This document shows positions 16,201 through 24,961 of a DNA stretch of 25,255 nucleotides, in pieces. The position numbers and the translations under genes are program-made. Location: contig JADHZB010000643.1 of the NCBI GenBank assembly GCA_015657535.1, positions 1 through 25,255 of the forward strand. The letters run 5' to 3'. Position 1 is the first letter of the stretch, and the number at the start of each line of letters is the position of its first letter. The stretch is from Nephromyces sp. MM_2019. Lineage: Eukaryota; Apicomplexa; Aconoidasida; Nephromycida. The notes beneath the pieces were generated by a model that worked only from the letters and a program-made list of their open reading frames with translations, did no database searches and was not told the DNA's origin.

Positions 16201-19200
16201 TTTGTGGGTTTTTTTGGAAAAAATAATGTTTTCCTCGTTAGTAGGGTTTTTAACTTTTAAGGAAAGCTCATGCGAGTTCTTGCTACATATATGAAAATCC
16301 ACCTTGTGTGTGTCTGAAGATGTACTCTCTAGGTGTCTCAGCAAAGACCTTCATATCCCATACCCAGCGCTTTCTGCTTGTCTCGACAATCTCCCCATCT
16401 TGGGCTTACCTACCCTAGCTAACTCTGACTTCTTTTTTCACCTTTGTTTCATCTTCAGAGATTTTTTCTTCTTTTTACCGTTATTTTGAGAAGGATCTAG
16501 ACAGTGTGGATTTTTGTTTTACTTGTAAGAGTCTTTTAGCATACCCACCACGAGCTCTCCCCTCAATAAAGTTGCTAGCAAACAGTGTGTGATGCTTTTT
16601 AATCAGAACTTTACCATTTTCCACTCTCGTTAAAAGATTCTTTTAATGTGAAAATTTCGGGGTTTTTCGCTAGTTTTCTCAGAGATTCATTACTTTCTCA
16701 AATGGAAGCAAATTCCGATTTATTAAACAAATATATGGCAAATGGATAAAATCAAAATCAGAAGATTTTATCCAAATAGATATATAAAAATATCTAACAG
16801 CCCAAAAGCTTGAATAGTCTATTTTTTACCAGTAGTTGCCATCATACCTCAAGCTCGAAATCATACATTCCTGCGTTTTTTTTTGCTATAAAGTGGTTTT
16901 TCTAGGGATTCTAGCATTGGAAAAGTGAATAGATGAGTTTTGATTTTTGTGCTAGAAAGATGAATTCTTGTGTGTGCTGTTCATGTTTTACAGAGCAGCC
17001 TTTGGTAGAGGCGTTAGCTATAAAAAAGTGAGAAATCTGTAAATTCTTAGAACTCCTTTAGTGGAAGCTTCACTGCCAAGGCTAGAGGGCAGTTGTTTTT
17101 TGATATGAAGATAGTGAGAAGCTAAAGTGTGTGTAATAAAAGAGATGTATATACGTTAAAAGCAGCTTTAGTTTCATATGCGTTGAGTGAGATTTGCATC
17201 TTCATATAGCTTGAAAGTGTCTATAATCAGCTGCCAAGTCCCTCATCTTCCGAGTTATACCAATTGTAAGCTTCATGTTCACACCCACTCTTTGCTATTT
17301 TTAGGTATTCCTGTAGCTAGATACCTCGGAAAGAAGGAGACAAAACGATACTTACCCAGCCTTAATGATGCTAATCTTAAGGGATCGGTAGTAATACATG
17401 ATGGAGCACACAATGACGCTCGAAGGAATCTGCTTCTTGCTTTATCTTCGTCAGTAGACGGTTATGTAGATGGGCAGAAGGGTGCTGCTGTTGCGAACTA
17501 CGTGGAAGTTACCGGCATGGTGAAGGACGCAAGGGGAAATATCGTAAGTTTCTGCGCACACCACTCATCACTAAGGTGAATTTTCTTTCTCTTTGGTGTG
17601 TTAACTTTTTGCAGGAAGAAGCTTTTTGGGGAAAGAAGCTGTATATTTTTGGCATTCATGTTAATTGTATACTGTGGATTCTAAATTGGAGTTTTTACCT
17701 GTGTGTAATGGGAGCTTTTCATGTCTGAAAAAGGGAAAAAATTTAAGGATTTTTGATGAATAAGCGTCATATTGAAGTGAAGGAAGATTAGGCTTCCAGG
17801 CACTACGCAGTTGATAGTACTTGAAAGCCCACTGTAGCTGTGGTTAGCTTGGTAAAGGTGTTTTTTCTTTTGCTCAATATAGGAGGAGCAGATGTGTTTA
17901 GTGGGTGCTGAGTTATTGCAAGTCATTCCGGGAGTGGGTATAGCGTCAATCCCAGTGATACTATGCAAAGGGGAAAGTTTGTGTGTATATTGGTCTGCCT
18001 GTAGCTATACCATTTTTAGCTTTGATTCCCTGCCGAGAGGCCATGTACAGGCTGTATACGCATCAATAGGTATATCTATCATTGGATTCCGTGATTTCAT
18101 TGTATAGAGATTTAGTTCTTGAAGTGCTAGGCACACACTATATCCATATGCTTCATTGAGGTTTCTGATTGTGCTGAGTAGTGTCGGTTTGTGTGTGTGC
18201 TGAGTAGTATTGGCTTGTGCGTGTGCTGAGTAGTCTTAGGTTGGATGATTGACTCGTCGTATCTGCTTGGATGATTAACTAGTTTACTGAAGCGTTTACT
18301 CTGAGCATTCCTGATTAAGTCTCCGAATGTTTGAGCGATGAAGATGATTCCTGCATAGGTTTAATTTGGTTTTTTTCCTTTGCATTTGTATCGTTTAAAT
18401 TCGCTAGCGAGAGTAATAATAATCGTGAAAAATGCTTGTATCTGGGTTTTTTTAAGGATCTTTTACTCTGGATGAAGAAGCTGCTTGAAGATTCTTTTTT
18501 TGTTTTCCTCCTCTTTTTCGCCTATTCAAAAAGATCATCCTAAGTTGCCACTAATTTTTAAGATTCACGCTTGAAAGTGCATACTAATGATGAAAGGCAT
18601 CGCTTATAAGGAGGGATTCGCCGAGTTTTTTGATGTGCTTAACACACAGCACAAGAGAATAGATGCTGGGATAAATGCGAATAAAGGCTCGTGAAAAGTT
18701 AAAGCAGAGAAGAAGATGATCCTAATGGGTAGAAGAGAGTGGAGGATTCGCATATTGATTCACTTTCCTGCATAACACGCAATATATTATTGTTTGATAG
18801 CTAGTCTTACTAAAGTGAAATCAGAAAATGAGGGAGAAAACAGGATTTGGGCGTGTGTGGTTGTGTGTTTGCGGGATTTAAGGCAGGATTTACAAGGGGT
18901 TCAGGGCTGATTTTAACTAATTTTTGATGCTCAAATTCGGAGATTTGATAGTTTCTATGCTTATAGTTGATTGGAATGCGTTTTCATGATTCTTATAGTT
19001 ATAGGAAGTAGAGGAGGAGATGAGGAGGAAGATCAAGAGATGAGGAGGGAGATGAAGATGTGAGAAGGGAGATGAAGAGACGAGGATAAGTAAGAACTAG
19101 ACAAGGAAGATGAACAAGATGAAGGTAAAGAAAGAAAACTGAAGAGGTGTTGCTGCTGCTGACGCTCACCTTGTGAAACCTAACAATTTGAACACATTTT

Positions 19201-22200
19201 GTGTTTGCCCTCTATTCGGCATAGAAACTATTTTTCACGCCACACACACACTGAGATAGTCTCTAACTTTTTCCTACCAGAATGCTTTTTAACCGAGAAG
19301 CTTCATAGTTTACACACAAATGTAATCTCATAAAATCATATGCAGCCGATAGAATTTTTTCAAACGTAGATGATGTGTAGAGCTCGGAGTAGTTGCTTTT
19401 TGCTAGACTGCACGCAGGCAACTGACTGCACAACCAGTGCGTTTCTTGTGTATTTTTCGTGTCTCTGTAGTATCTCTGCTGCATGAGACCTGCTTAATAT
19501 AGGACTGAAAGATGCATACTATATATTTATGCTAAACCCCTCTTTTACACGCTTGAGCGAAGAGACATGAGGTGGGATAAGGAGTTTTTCGTAAGTGACA
19601 TTCACCATGTATATGTGTGTGTGTGTGCTAACGAACTTTTTGCGCTTTTCCACTGCAATTAGGTGGGTGTAAAATCACTTGATCGACTCTCACAGGATTC
19701 CTTCACTATATCTGCCAAAGTCGTAGTGAACTGCTCTGGTAAACCTAGTGTGAAGAATACGGAGGTTTATGCTCTTTTTAAGCTTTCTAAAGATTATCTT
19801 ATCTCTATGCTAGCCCTATAGTCTAGCCTTGAAGAAAATCACTGCCTCATGGCTGTTTAGGATGTGAAGCACACACGTTGATGTTTTGTGTGTGACTAAT
19901 GCAGCCATCTCAATCTACACATTCACTTTTTGTTATGATCTTCAAAGCTTTTGTTTCGCAGACTTCTTACTAGGCATCTTATAAGCTTATATTTTTTGAA
20001 CATGCTGGTATATGTCATTAATTTAAGGTATCTCTTTGCAGTTTCACATATGAAGCTTTACACTCTGTTATATCCCGATAAGCTAGGTATCTGCTAGCTT
20101 TAAATGCTTGAATATTTGAGCTTCGTGCGCCTGTGTGTGATGAGTTTTATTTGATAAACCCTAGCCCTTAAATATTGAAGCTCAGTAGGTTTCAGCTGGT
20201 GCCAGCATTGGTGTACTTAGGATGATAAAGCCACTTTATTAAGCTTTTATGATACTTTGTGTGCTCTTTTGAAGTCAATCTATTTTACTGTTATAGTTTA
20301 ACTTGTGAATGTATATAGATCTTGTGTGTGGAATGGGTTTTGTTTGTGTGAAAATTCATAGCTGCGTGCTCGAAAAATTTGTCTCAAGTTCCTGTGTGTG
20401 TGAAACTTCTCCTCATGCTTGCATGTCTGCGTGAAGCTTCTCCTCAGTCTTGTGTGTGTGAAAATTTTTCTTATGCCTGCGTGTGTGCTTCTGGTTTGTT
20501 GCATTGCCAACAAGTTTTTGTTGTTGCTGATTCATACGCTGGGCAAATGCTTCATAAAATTTCATTTTGGCAAGTGTTTTACAATTTTTCTTCAAGAAAA
20601 GGTAAAAGTCAGTATTTCCAGTAGTTTTACGGCGTTTTTGATCGGAAAAAGTGCATTTCAAAGATGAAATTTTGCCTTTCTTCGAAAGAAATGCCAATCT
20701 TTTGCAGAAATTGCCTTTTAGTTTGAAGAATTTTTCGTTTATTGAGTGCTTCCGCTGTAAGAGCTAAGGGAAGCTTCAGCATGCAAACCTTTCATTTCAG
20801 AAAAACGGCAAAAAAGTGGTTTTTTTTTTAGTTTCGATATTTTCTGTGGAAATTTCTGTAGTTTTCTCCACTTTTTGCAGGTGCATTTACTGATGTTGTT
20901 AGGAAGATGTCGCAGCCGAATTGTGAGACGATGCTTCTTGCTGGAGGAGGTTAGGAAGATGCTGTGTGTTGATTGGGTTTTGGATTTTTTATGGAGGGAT
21001 TAGTTCTTGAATTGCTTCTGCTGGAAGGTTTCCTACTATCCTAACTGATTCTGCTGTGAAACCTGATAATGCCGCTGTTTATAGTAATTTTTGATAGTGA
21101 AGCTCTTATTTTGGGGTTTTTTGATGAGTGTGTGTGTGTTTGTTGAGTGTGTGTGTGTGTATTTGGTGATTGTGTGTGTGTGTTTGGTGTGTGTGTGTGT
21201 GTTTGGTGAGTGTGTGCGTGTGTTGTGTGTGGTGTTTATGTATGTCTAGTGTGTCTGGATGTGGTTCCCCTGTCTTTGGTGAGTGTGTGTATGTATGTGT
21301 AATTTAACTGTATGTGTGTGTGTTGCCCTTGTAGGTTTGCTCACTTTAAATCCCCTCTCACTGTCTTTTCTCTCCTCTCTCAAGGTGTTCACTTGATGTT
21401 ACCCAAGTGGTATTGCAGTCAGGGCAATGGCTTGATGCCACCTTCTAAGAAAATATTGATGCTTCCTTGGGAGGTTAGGGACTTCTTTTTTGTGTGTGTA
21501 TGTGCGAAATTTTTGCAGGTTTCCCTTTTGAAGTGCTGAAGCGTTTGTTTGGGCAGTTTCTCTTGCTTTGCTGGCGAATACTTGGTTTTTTACCTAAAGA
21601 GGCGTATATTTGTATGCTTTTTTTTGCTTTATGTATTAACTATGTGCGATGGTTTGCAACACACACTATGAATGCAGATTAGATGGAGAGAGTATATCCT
21701 GCTTGATTGTTGTTTTCATCATTCTTTTGATTTGATCTTGAATAGCTAAACTTACATCCTCTTTTGTTTACTGACTGCGCGTGTTGAGATAGTTGTTTTT
21801 GCTGCTTGCAGGTATGTGTTACCTCTCGGTATTCAATTTTTTATGGTGAAGTGTGTATATTGATTATTGGAGTTTGAATGTGCGTGTGTGTGGTTTGAGT
21901 GTTTGTTGATTGTTTGGGATCTTGTATATGTCGCTTTTTTTTTCAAGGCATACAGTGTGTGTTTTTTCATGAAGAAGATGATGGATTCTATAATTTTCTC
22001 TCTGTTTACTTTGTGATAAATATCCGACTGATAAAAACACCGGATTTGCTCTTAGGACTATGTTATTACTGGTAATACTATGACGATGCACGAGCCTCAT
22101 GAAGACCCTGTAGCTACTGAATGGGAAGTGGAGACTGTTATTGCTAACTTGGCTTCGTTCCTTGCTGTGAGCCCTGAGACGATAAGGTTGTTAGCTTCGC

Positions 22201-24961
22201 TAGTAGCAATGTGATTTGATGATTAAGTGGATTGTGTAGCTATCGATTCATTAGTCGCCTAAGATTGGGCAGGCGTTGGACTCTCATTAGAGCTCTCTTG
22301 CTAAGAGAGAGAGAGAGAGAGGCATGAGGGAGAGGGAAAAAGTTGCATATATTTATATCTTACTTGGAGGTAGAGTATCAGCTGGTGATTCTTGTGTGTG
22401 AATTCTCTGAGGTTTTTCCTCGTGACTTTTGAGTAAAAGGAGAACTTAATGCCATACACCTATTTCCTCGTGTGTTTTGTTAGTCCTTCCCGTTCCTCTC
22501 TCTTTACTCGTAAAAGATTTCTTTGATGTTTGTTATGGCGTCATTTCACACACACGAAATTTATGTAGAGACGATGGGAGAAAATTGCATCTTTTTCTCC
22601 TAATTTTTGCTTTGGAAAGATTTGAAGAATTTTCCACCCTGCAGTTTACAAAGAGTGTAAAAAGTGCTGCTTTTTTCTGGTTATATTTGAAGCTATCACA
22701 CGCTCCCTACTCCTTTGTTTGGTATCGCTGTGAAAGAGTATAAGTGTTTTGTGTGTATGTTTATCCTAAGATTTTCGTGTATACCTCCTTCCTCTTGCTA
22801 CCTCTTTTAAAGATTATATGAAGGAAATGGCGTGTAATGTTAGGCTTCTGTGATATCTCCAGAAAATACATTTAGCACACATACTCTTCAATATCAAGCA
22901 CAGAAAACGAGGTATTCTATGCAACTCTGAAAGGTAGTAAGAGCAAGATAGCTTAGATATGTATCTCAAGGGAGAGAGGAGGAAGACTCAAACAGGGAGA
23001 GTTAACGGGAGAAATGAGACGCACTTGCATTAGTTTTCTTTGGCATTTTCTTTACGTTGAATGTTTTGGTTTGGATTTTTTCTCGTAGAAACCCCAAAGT
23101 CCTTTCTTACGGTTAAGTTTCATTTGAAGATGGTGAAAAAATGATGCCAATTGGCTTTTTAGAAGCTAATCTGCTTCCGGTTTTGTATACATCATCGATA
23201 AATAGTGCAATGTTCGTCATATACCCCCCTTTTCCTGCATCTTTTCTTTACTTTTTATGAGGCATTTAAGCATATATAGTCAATCGAGTCTGCAAGTTCG
23301 TTTGAACACACAGAAACACTTGCATTCATGCTTTTATGCTGAAATTTCTGCCGTAAAATGTCGGATAATTCGAATACAGTGCCAAGCTTTTCAGCCTAGA
23401 AACCCCCCCCTGCCATCACTTGAGAAGGCTACGTTTGCTTGTCTCTATATGTATGGTGTTCGTTGGAAAAAATTCACCCATATCATCACTAAAATGTTTG
23501 TTATAGATACACGTAAATTCTCGCCATAGTATACTTTATATACACGCCGAAATGCACATCCTCGCTATAGTGTGCGTTATAGTTAGGTACTCATATTATA
23601 GCTATAGTATACATTGCATATAAGGAATTACATCCTTAACATGTTACACGCAGACATGCATGCACACACACACGCATACGGACGCAGATACGGCCACACG
23701 CACACACTGACACAGACACACGCAAAGGTTGTTTTTACTGCAGAAATGACATGCTGGGTACTATGAATGGTCTTCGTCCCATGATGGCAGTACAAGGAGC
23801 TGGTGGTGCCCTCTCATTGGACAAACTACGCCACCATTGTGTGCAATCAGATGATAGCGGGTTGATGACGGTTATGGGTGGAAGATGGACGAATTACCGT
23901 AGCATGGCAGAAGTTAGTTTCCTGCATTAAGATCCTACACTGAGGGCTTATGTACGGATTCATGCGAGTTTTCTTGTTGAGAATTTCTACATCTTTAGCA
24001 CTATTTACAAGAATTGTGTGTGTGTGTGTTGTTATTCTGTATATATGCAGCGTCTGTCTGTGCTTGTGTGCGCTCAGTCTGTATGTGTGATGTTGGCCAA
24101 CTGTGTTTGATCTGTTTCTTCGTATATGTGTTCATATAATTTGCTCACCTTTAACACTACTCTGTGTGTGTGCTTCTAATTTTCTCACCTTTGACACCAT
24201 TAGCAAAAATGTGCGCGTTCGGGTTAATCTGATTGTTTTGATGATATTTTTTCACAAATTTTTTTGTAAGCCTTTTACCTTCCTCTTCTGTTCTTTCCAA
24301 AAACACTCTTTTCCTCAAAACAGTAGTTTCAGCTGTTTAGTTGATTTTTCACGGCAAAATCCCTGTTTTTGCAGGATGTAGTCAATGCTGCCTTGGAGAA
24401 TCACAAGGATAAGATTGCTGCTAAGCGCAAGTGTCGCACCAGAAATTTGATGCTCATTGGCTCTACTGACCATACGAATACTTATGAAGCGAAGGTAAGA
24501 AAGTGGAAGGCTTTATAAGAGGGATTTTGCTGTTTTAAGATAATATCAACTAGATGAAAGTATATTCAATTTGAGGATGATTTGATTGATGTTTTGTAGA
24601 AGTCATGAAAAAGTATATTTTCTCTGGAATCTAGTTCATGTGGAGGAAAAATGATGCTTTGTTTGTAACTGAAGCATCTTTGGGTGAGTTCTACATAGTG
24701 TGTGAGGATGTAATAGCAGCTAGAAAGATGATTAAAAGATGAAGTGTGTTTTTTTCAGGATGCTGTACATGGATCGGGTCGATTGCCACTGGAGTTAAAG
24801 AAGAAATACCCTGAAATAAGTCAAAGCCAGGCCGATCATTTGGCACGAAATTATGGATTTAGAGCGTTGGATGTGTGCAAATTAGGCAAAGAAGAAGGTT
24901 TACTTGAGCCACTAGCCTTTGATTTACCATACTTAAAGGCTGAAGTTGTGTATGGAATAAG
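13079..24961 (+). CDS. Copy B: diverged FAD-glycerol-3-phosphate dehydrogenase paralogue, probable pseudoenzyme (11 exons)
   Basis: Exons 13079-13292, 14178-14337, 15908-16086, 17305-17543, 19663-19738, 20881-20949, 21385-21473, 22056-22186, 23744-23912, 24375-24494 and 24759-24961 join in frame to 549 codons plus 2 nt with no stop. All ten introns match copy A in position and phase. The N-terminal anchor and the FAD loop GAGATGSG are kept. Substrate-side motifs are altered: HGGVRYLE is [18 protein letters not shown] is DGAHNDARRN, GPFTD is GAFTD, the SDDRV arginine is deleted, AGTTD is [13 protein letters not shown] is GGRWTNYR. I infer it binds FAD but has lost or changed catalysis. A young pseudogene is possible, but the intact frame and splice sites argue for constraint. 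Start is the first ATG after a stop; an apparent extension to 12992 begins with GTG. Confidence 0.88.
13293..14177 (+). other. Copy B intron 1
   Basis: 885 bp, GTACTG...TGCAG, phase 1. T-rich; no repeat or gene recognised. Confidence 0.83.
14178..14337 (+). CDS. Copy B exon 2: FAD fold kept, HGGVRYLE lost
   Basis: 160 nt, acceptor TGCAG|G, donor CTC|GTAAGT (phase 2). Encodes SGVVLDAATRGLNCAIVD and SGASSRSSKLLHG, very close to copy A, then HGYSLYLDTIL in place of [11 protein letters not shown]. The second glycine, and the arginine expected to contact substrate, are replaced (G to Y, R to L). The divergence starts abruptly after LLHG. Confidence 0.88.
15253..15321. repeat. 23-bp direct repeat, two copies 46 bp apart
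   Basis: AATCGCTTTGTTTTCATTTT (plus CTT) occurs at 15253-15275 and 15299-15321, each followed shortly by a TG run. Inside copy B intron 2. Confidence 0.8.
15376..15597 (+). CDS. Small ORF in copy B intron 2, doubtful
   Basis: 73 codons from a true ATG to TAA. Residues about 5-31 are strongly hydrophobic (ILSSFIFFLFYC), signal-peptide-like, followed by a polar stretch (LVESDCPQVIKALSLHPEDA) with balanced composition. I recognise no family. It lies in an intron on the same strand, so it could be chance, a nested gene, or an unspliced extension. The hydrophobic start is what T-rich intron DNA gives by chance. Confidence 0.15.
   Translation: MLSHRILSSFIFFLFYCTLFPPLSPCVLFVQEILSYKLVESDCPQVIKALSLHPEDASFNLLNKNLDTMRKEH
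15908..16086 (+). CDS. Copy B exon 3: diverged counterpart of LPVYKWW region
   Basis: Acceptor TTTTTAG|T, donor ACTG|GTAGGT, 179 nt as in copy A. Encodes IENFEERSHAVKSLPFM, then VPAYDYMEVIRAW where copy A has [13 protein letters not shown], ending FFDTG. No indels; about 40% identical to copy A by hand alignment. The aromatic membrane-facing cluster is mostly gone. Confidence 0.84.
16087..17304 (+). other. Copy B intron 3
   Basis: 1,218 bp, GTAGGT...TTTTAG, phase 1. Nothing else recognised. Confidence 0.82.
17305..17543 (+). CDS. Copy B exon 4: DGAHNDARRN and ANYVEV
   Basis: Acceptor TTTTAG|G, donor ATC|GTAAGT, 239 nt as in copy A, about 50% identical. Encodes ARYLGKKETKRYLPSL, HDGAHNDARRN, the shared insertion VDGYVDGQKGA and VANYVEVTGM. 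Two residues in the DGQHND-RMN motif are replaced (Q to A, M to R); the HND core is kept. Confidence 0.9.
18172..18245. repeat. 26-bp tandem repeat, about 2.8 copies
   Basis: TGCTGAGTAGT starts at 18172, 18198 and 18224, followed by a TTGTGTGTG-like tail. Inside copy B intron 4. Confidence 0.8.
19003..19147. repeat. Polypurine GAGGA/GATGA tract
   Basis: About 140 bases almost free of pyrimidines except T in GATGA words, with repeated GAGATGAGGAGG-like units. Inside copy B intron 4. Confidence 0.7.
19663..19738 (+). CDS. Copy B exon 5: VVVNCSG
   Basis: 76 nt, acceptor AATTAG|G, donor CTG|GTAAAC. Encodes VGVKSLDRLSQDSFTIS, then VVVNCSG, aligning without gaps to copy A exon 5. Flanked by the two long introns 4 and 5; no ORF signal of its own. 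Confidence 0.85.
19739..20880 (+). other. Copy B intron 5
   Basis: 1,142 bp, GTAAAC...TGCAG, phase 1. Contains degenerate repeats built on GTGAARCTTCTCCTC (about 20345-20490). Confidence 0.82.
20345..20490. repeat. Degenerate GTGAAGCTTCTCCTC-type repeats
   Basis: Related words GTGAAACTTCTCCTCATGC (20400), GTGAAGCTTCTCCTCAGTC (20431) and GTGAAAATTTTTCTTATGC (20458), each joined by TG-rich linkers. Unit spacing is about 27-31 bases and irregular. Confidence 0.6.
20881..20949 (+). CDS. Copy B exon 6: GAFTDVVR
   Basis: 69 nt, acceptor TTTGCAG|G, donor GAG|GTTAGG. Encodes AFTDVVRKMSQPNCETM. Same length and phases as copy A exon 6. The proline of GPFTD is alanine here. The stretch after it is unrelated in sequence to copy A. 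Confidence 0.84.
20950..21384 (+). other. Copy B intron 6
   Basis: 435 bp, GTTAGG...TCAAG, phase 1. Much of it is a TG microsatellite (21127-21325). Confidence 0.82.
21127..21325. repeat. TG microsatellite, interrupted
   Basis: Long runs of TG interrupted by TTTGGTGAG words fill much of copy B intron 6. Confidence 0.85.
21385..21473 (+). CDS. Copy B exon 7: deletion of the SDDR arginine
   Basis: 89 nt against 101 in copy A, acceptor TCAAG|G, donor GAG|GTTAGG (phase 0). Encodes GVHLMLPKWYCSQGNGLM, then PPSKKILMLPWE. The ends (PKWYC, LPWE) align with copy A, but four residues and the conserved arginine of [11 protein letters not shown] are gone. The 12-nt loss keeps the frame. Confidence 0.87.
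21474..22055 (+). other. Copy B intron 7
   Basis: 582 bp, GTTAGG...CTTAG, phase 0. T-rich, nothing else recognised. Confidence 0.82.
22056..22186 (+). CDS. Copy B exon 8: TGNTM in place of AGTTD
   Basis: 131 nt as in copy A, acceptor CTTAG|G, donor ATAAG|GTTGTT (weak donor, phase 2). Encodes DYVITGNTMTMHEP, then a helix VETVIANLASFLAVSPETIR, gap-free against copy A. The GTTD turn and the SEEDADFI acidic patch are lost. Confidence 0.82.
22187..23743 (+). other. Copy B intron 8
   Basis: 1,557 bp, GTTGTT...TGCAG, phase 2. Contains a GA run (22305-22322) and a CA-rich tract (23660-23725). An ORF at 22477-22743 is not protein-like. Confidence 0.8.
23660..23725. repeat. CA-rich tract
   Basis: Interrupted CA dinucleotides with ACGCA words just before the copy B exon 9 acceptor. 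Confidence 0.7.
23744..23912 (+). CDS. Copy B exon 9: GLRPMM and GGRWTNYR
   Basis: 169 nt, one codon longer than in copy A, acceptor TGCAG|A, donor GAA|GTTAGT. Encodes NDMLGTMNGLRPMM and SGLMTVMGGRWTNYRSMAE. The LRP core stays, but the lysine of GGK-W-T-T-Y-R is arginine, a threonine is asparagine, and the SITRSH segment is replaced. Confidence 0.88.
23913..24374 (+). other. Copy B intron 9
   Basis: 462 bp, GTTAGT...TGCAG, phase 0. TG run at 24015-24029. Confidence 0.82.
24375..24494 (+). CDS. Copy B exon 10: start of C-terminal domain, 3' part identical to copy A
   Basis: 120 nt, acceptor TTTGCAG|G, donor AAG|GTAAGA (phase 0). Encodes DVVNAALENHKDKIAAK, then CRTRNLMLIGSTDHTN. The first two thirds diverge from copy A; from 24457 on the DNA is base-for-base identical to copy A, so the paralogue boundary lies inside this exon. 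Confidence 0.88.
24759..24961 (+). CDS. Copy B exon 11: C-terminal domain, last exon in window
   Basis: Acceptor TTTTCAG|G, donor ATAAG|GTATAA, the exact inverted copy of copy A exon 11. Encodes the same [27 protein letters not shown] and AEVVYGIR. Reading through gives a TAG at 24972-24974. The expected family continuation (EYACTAVD and beyond) is absent from the remaining 294 bases, so it either lies outside the window or is lost. Confidence 0.82.

Larger units (their letters stand above)
17544..19662 (+). other. Copy B intron 4 (longest)
   Basis: 2,119 bp, GTAAGT...AATTAG, phase 0. Contains a 26-bp tandem repeat (18172-18245), a polypurine tract (19003-19147) and a TG run (19615-19628). 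Translated frames look random. Confidence 0.82.

Noticed and set aside
21127..21325. CRISPR-like or regulatory repeat array
   Set aside because: Simple TG microsatellite without unique spacers.
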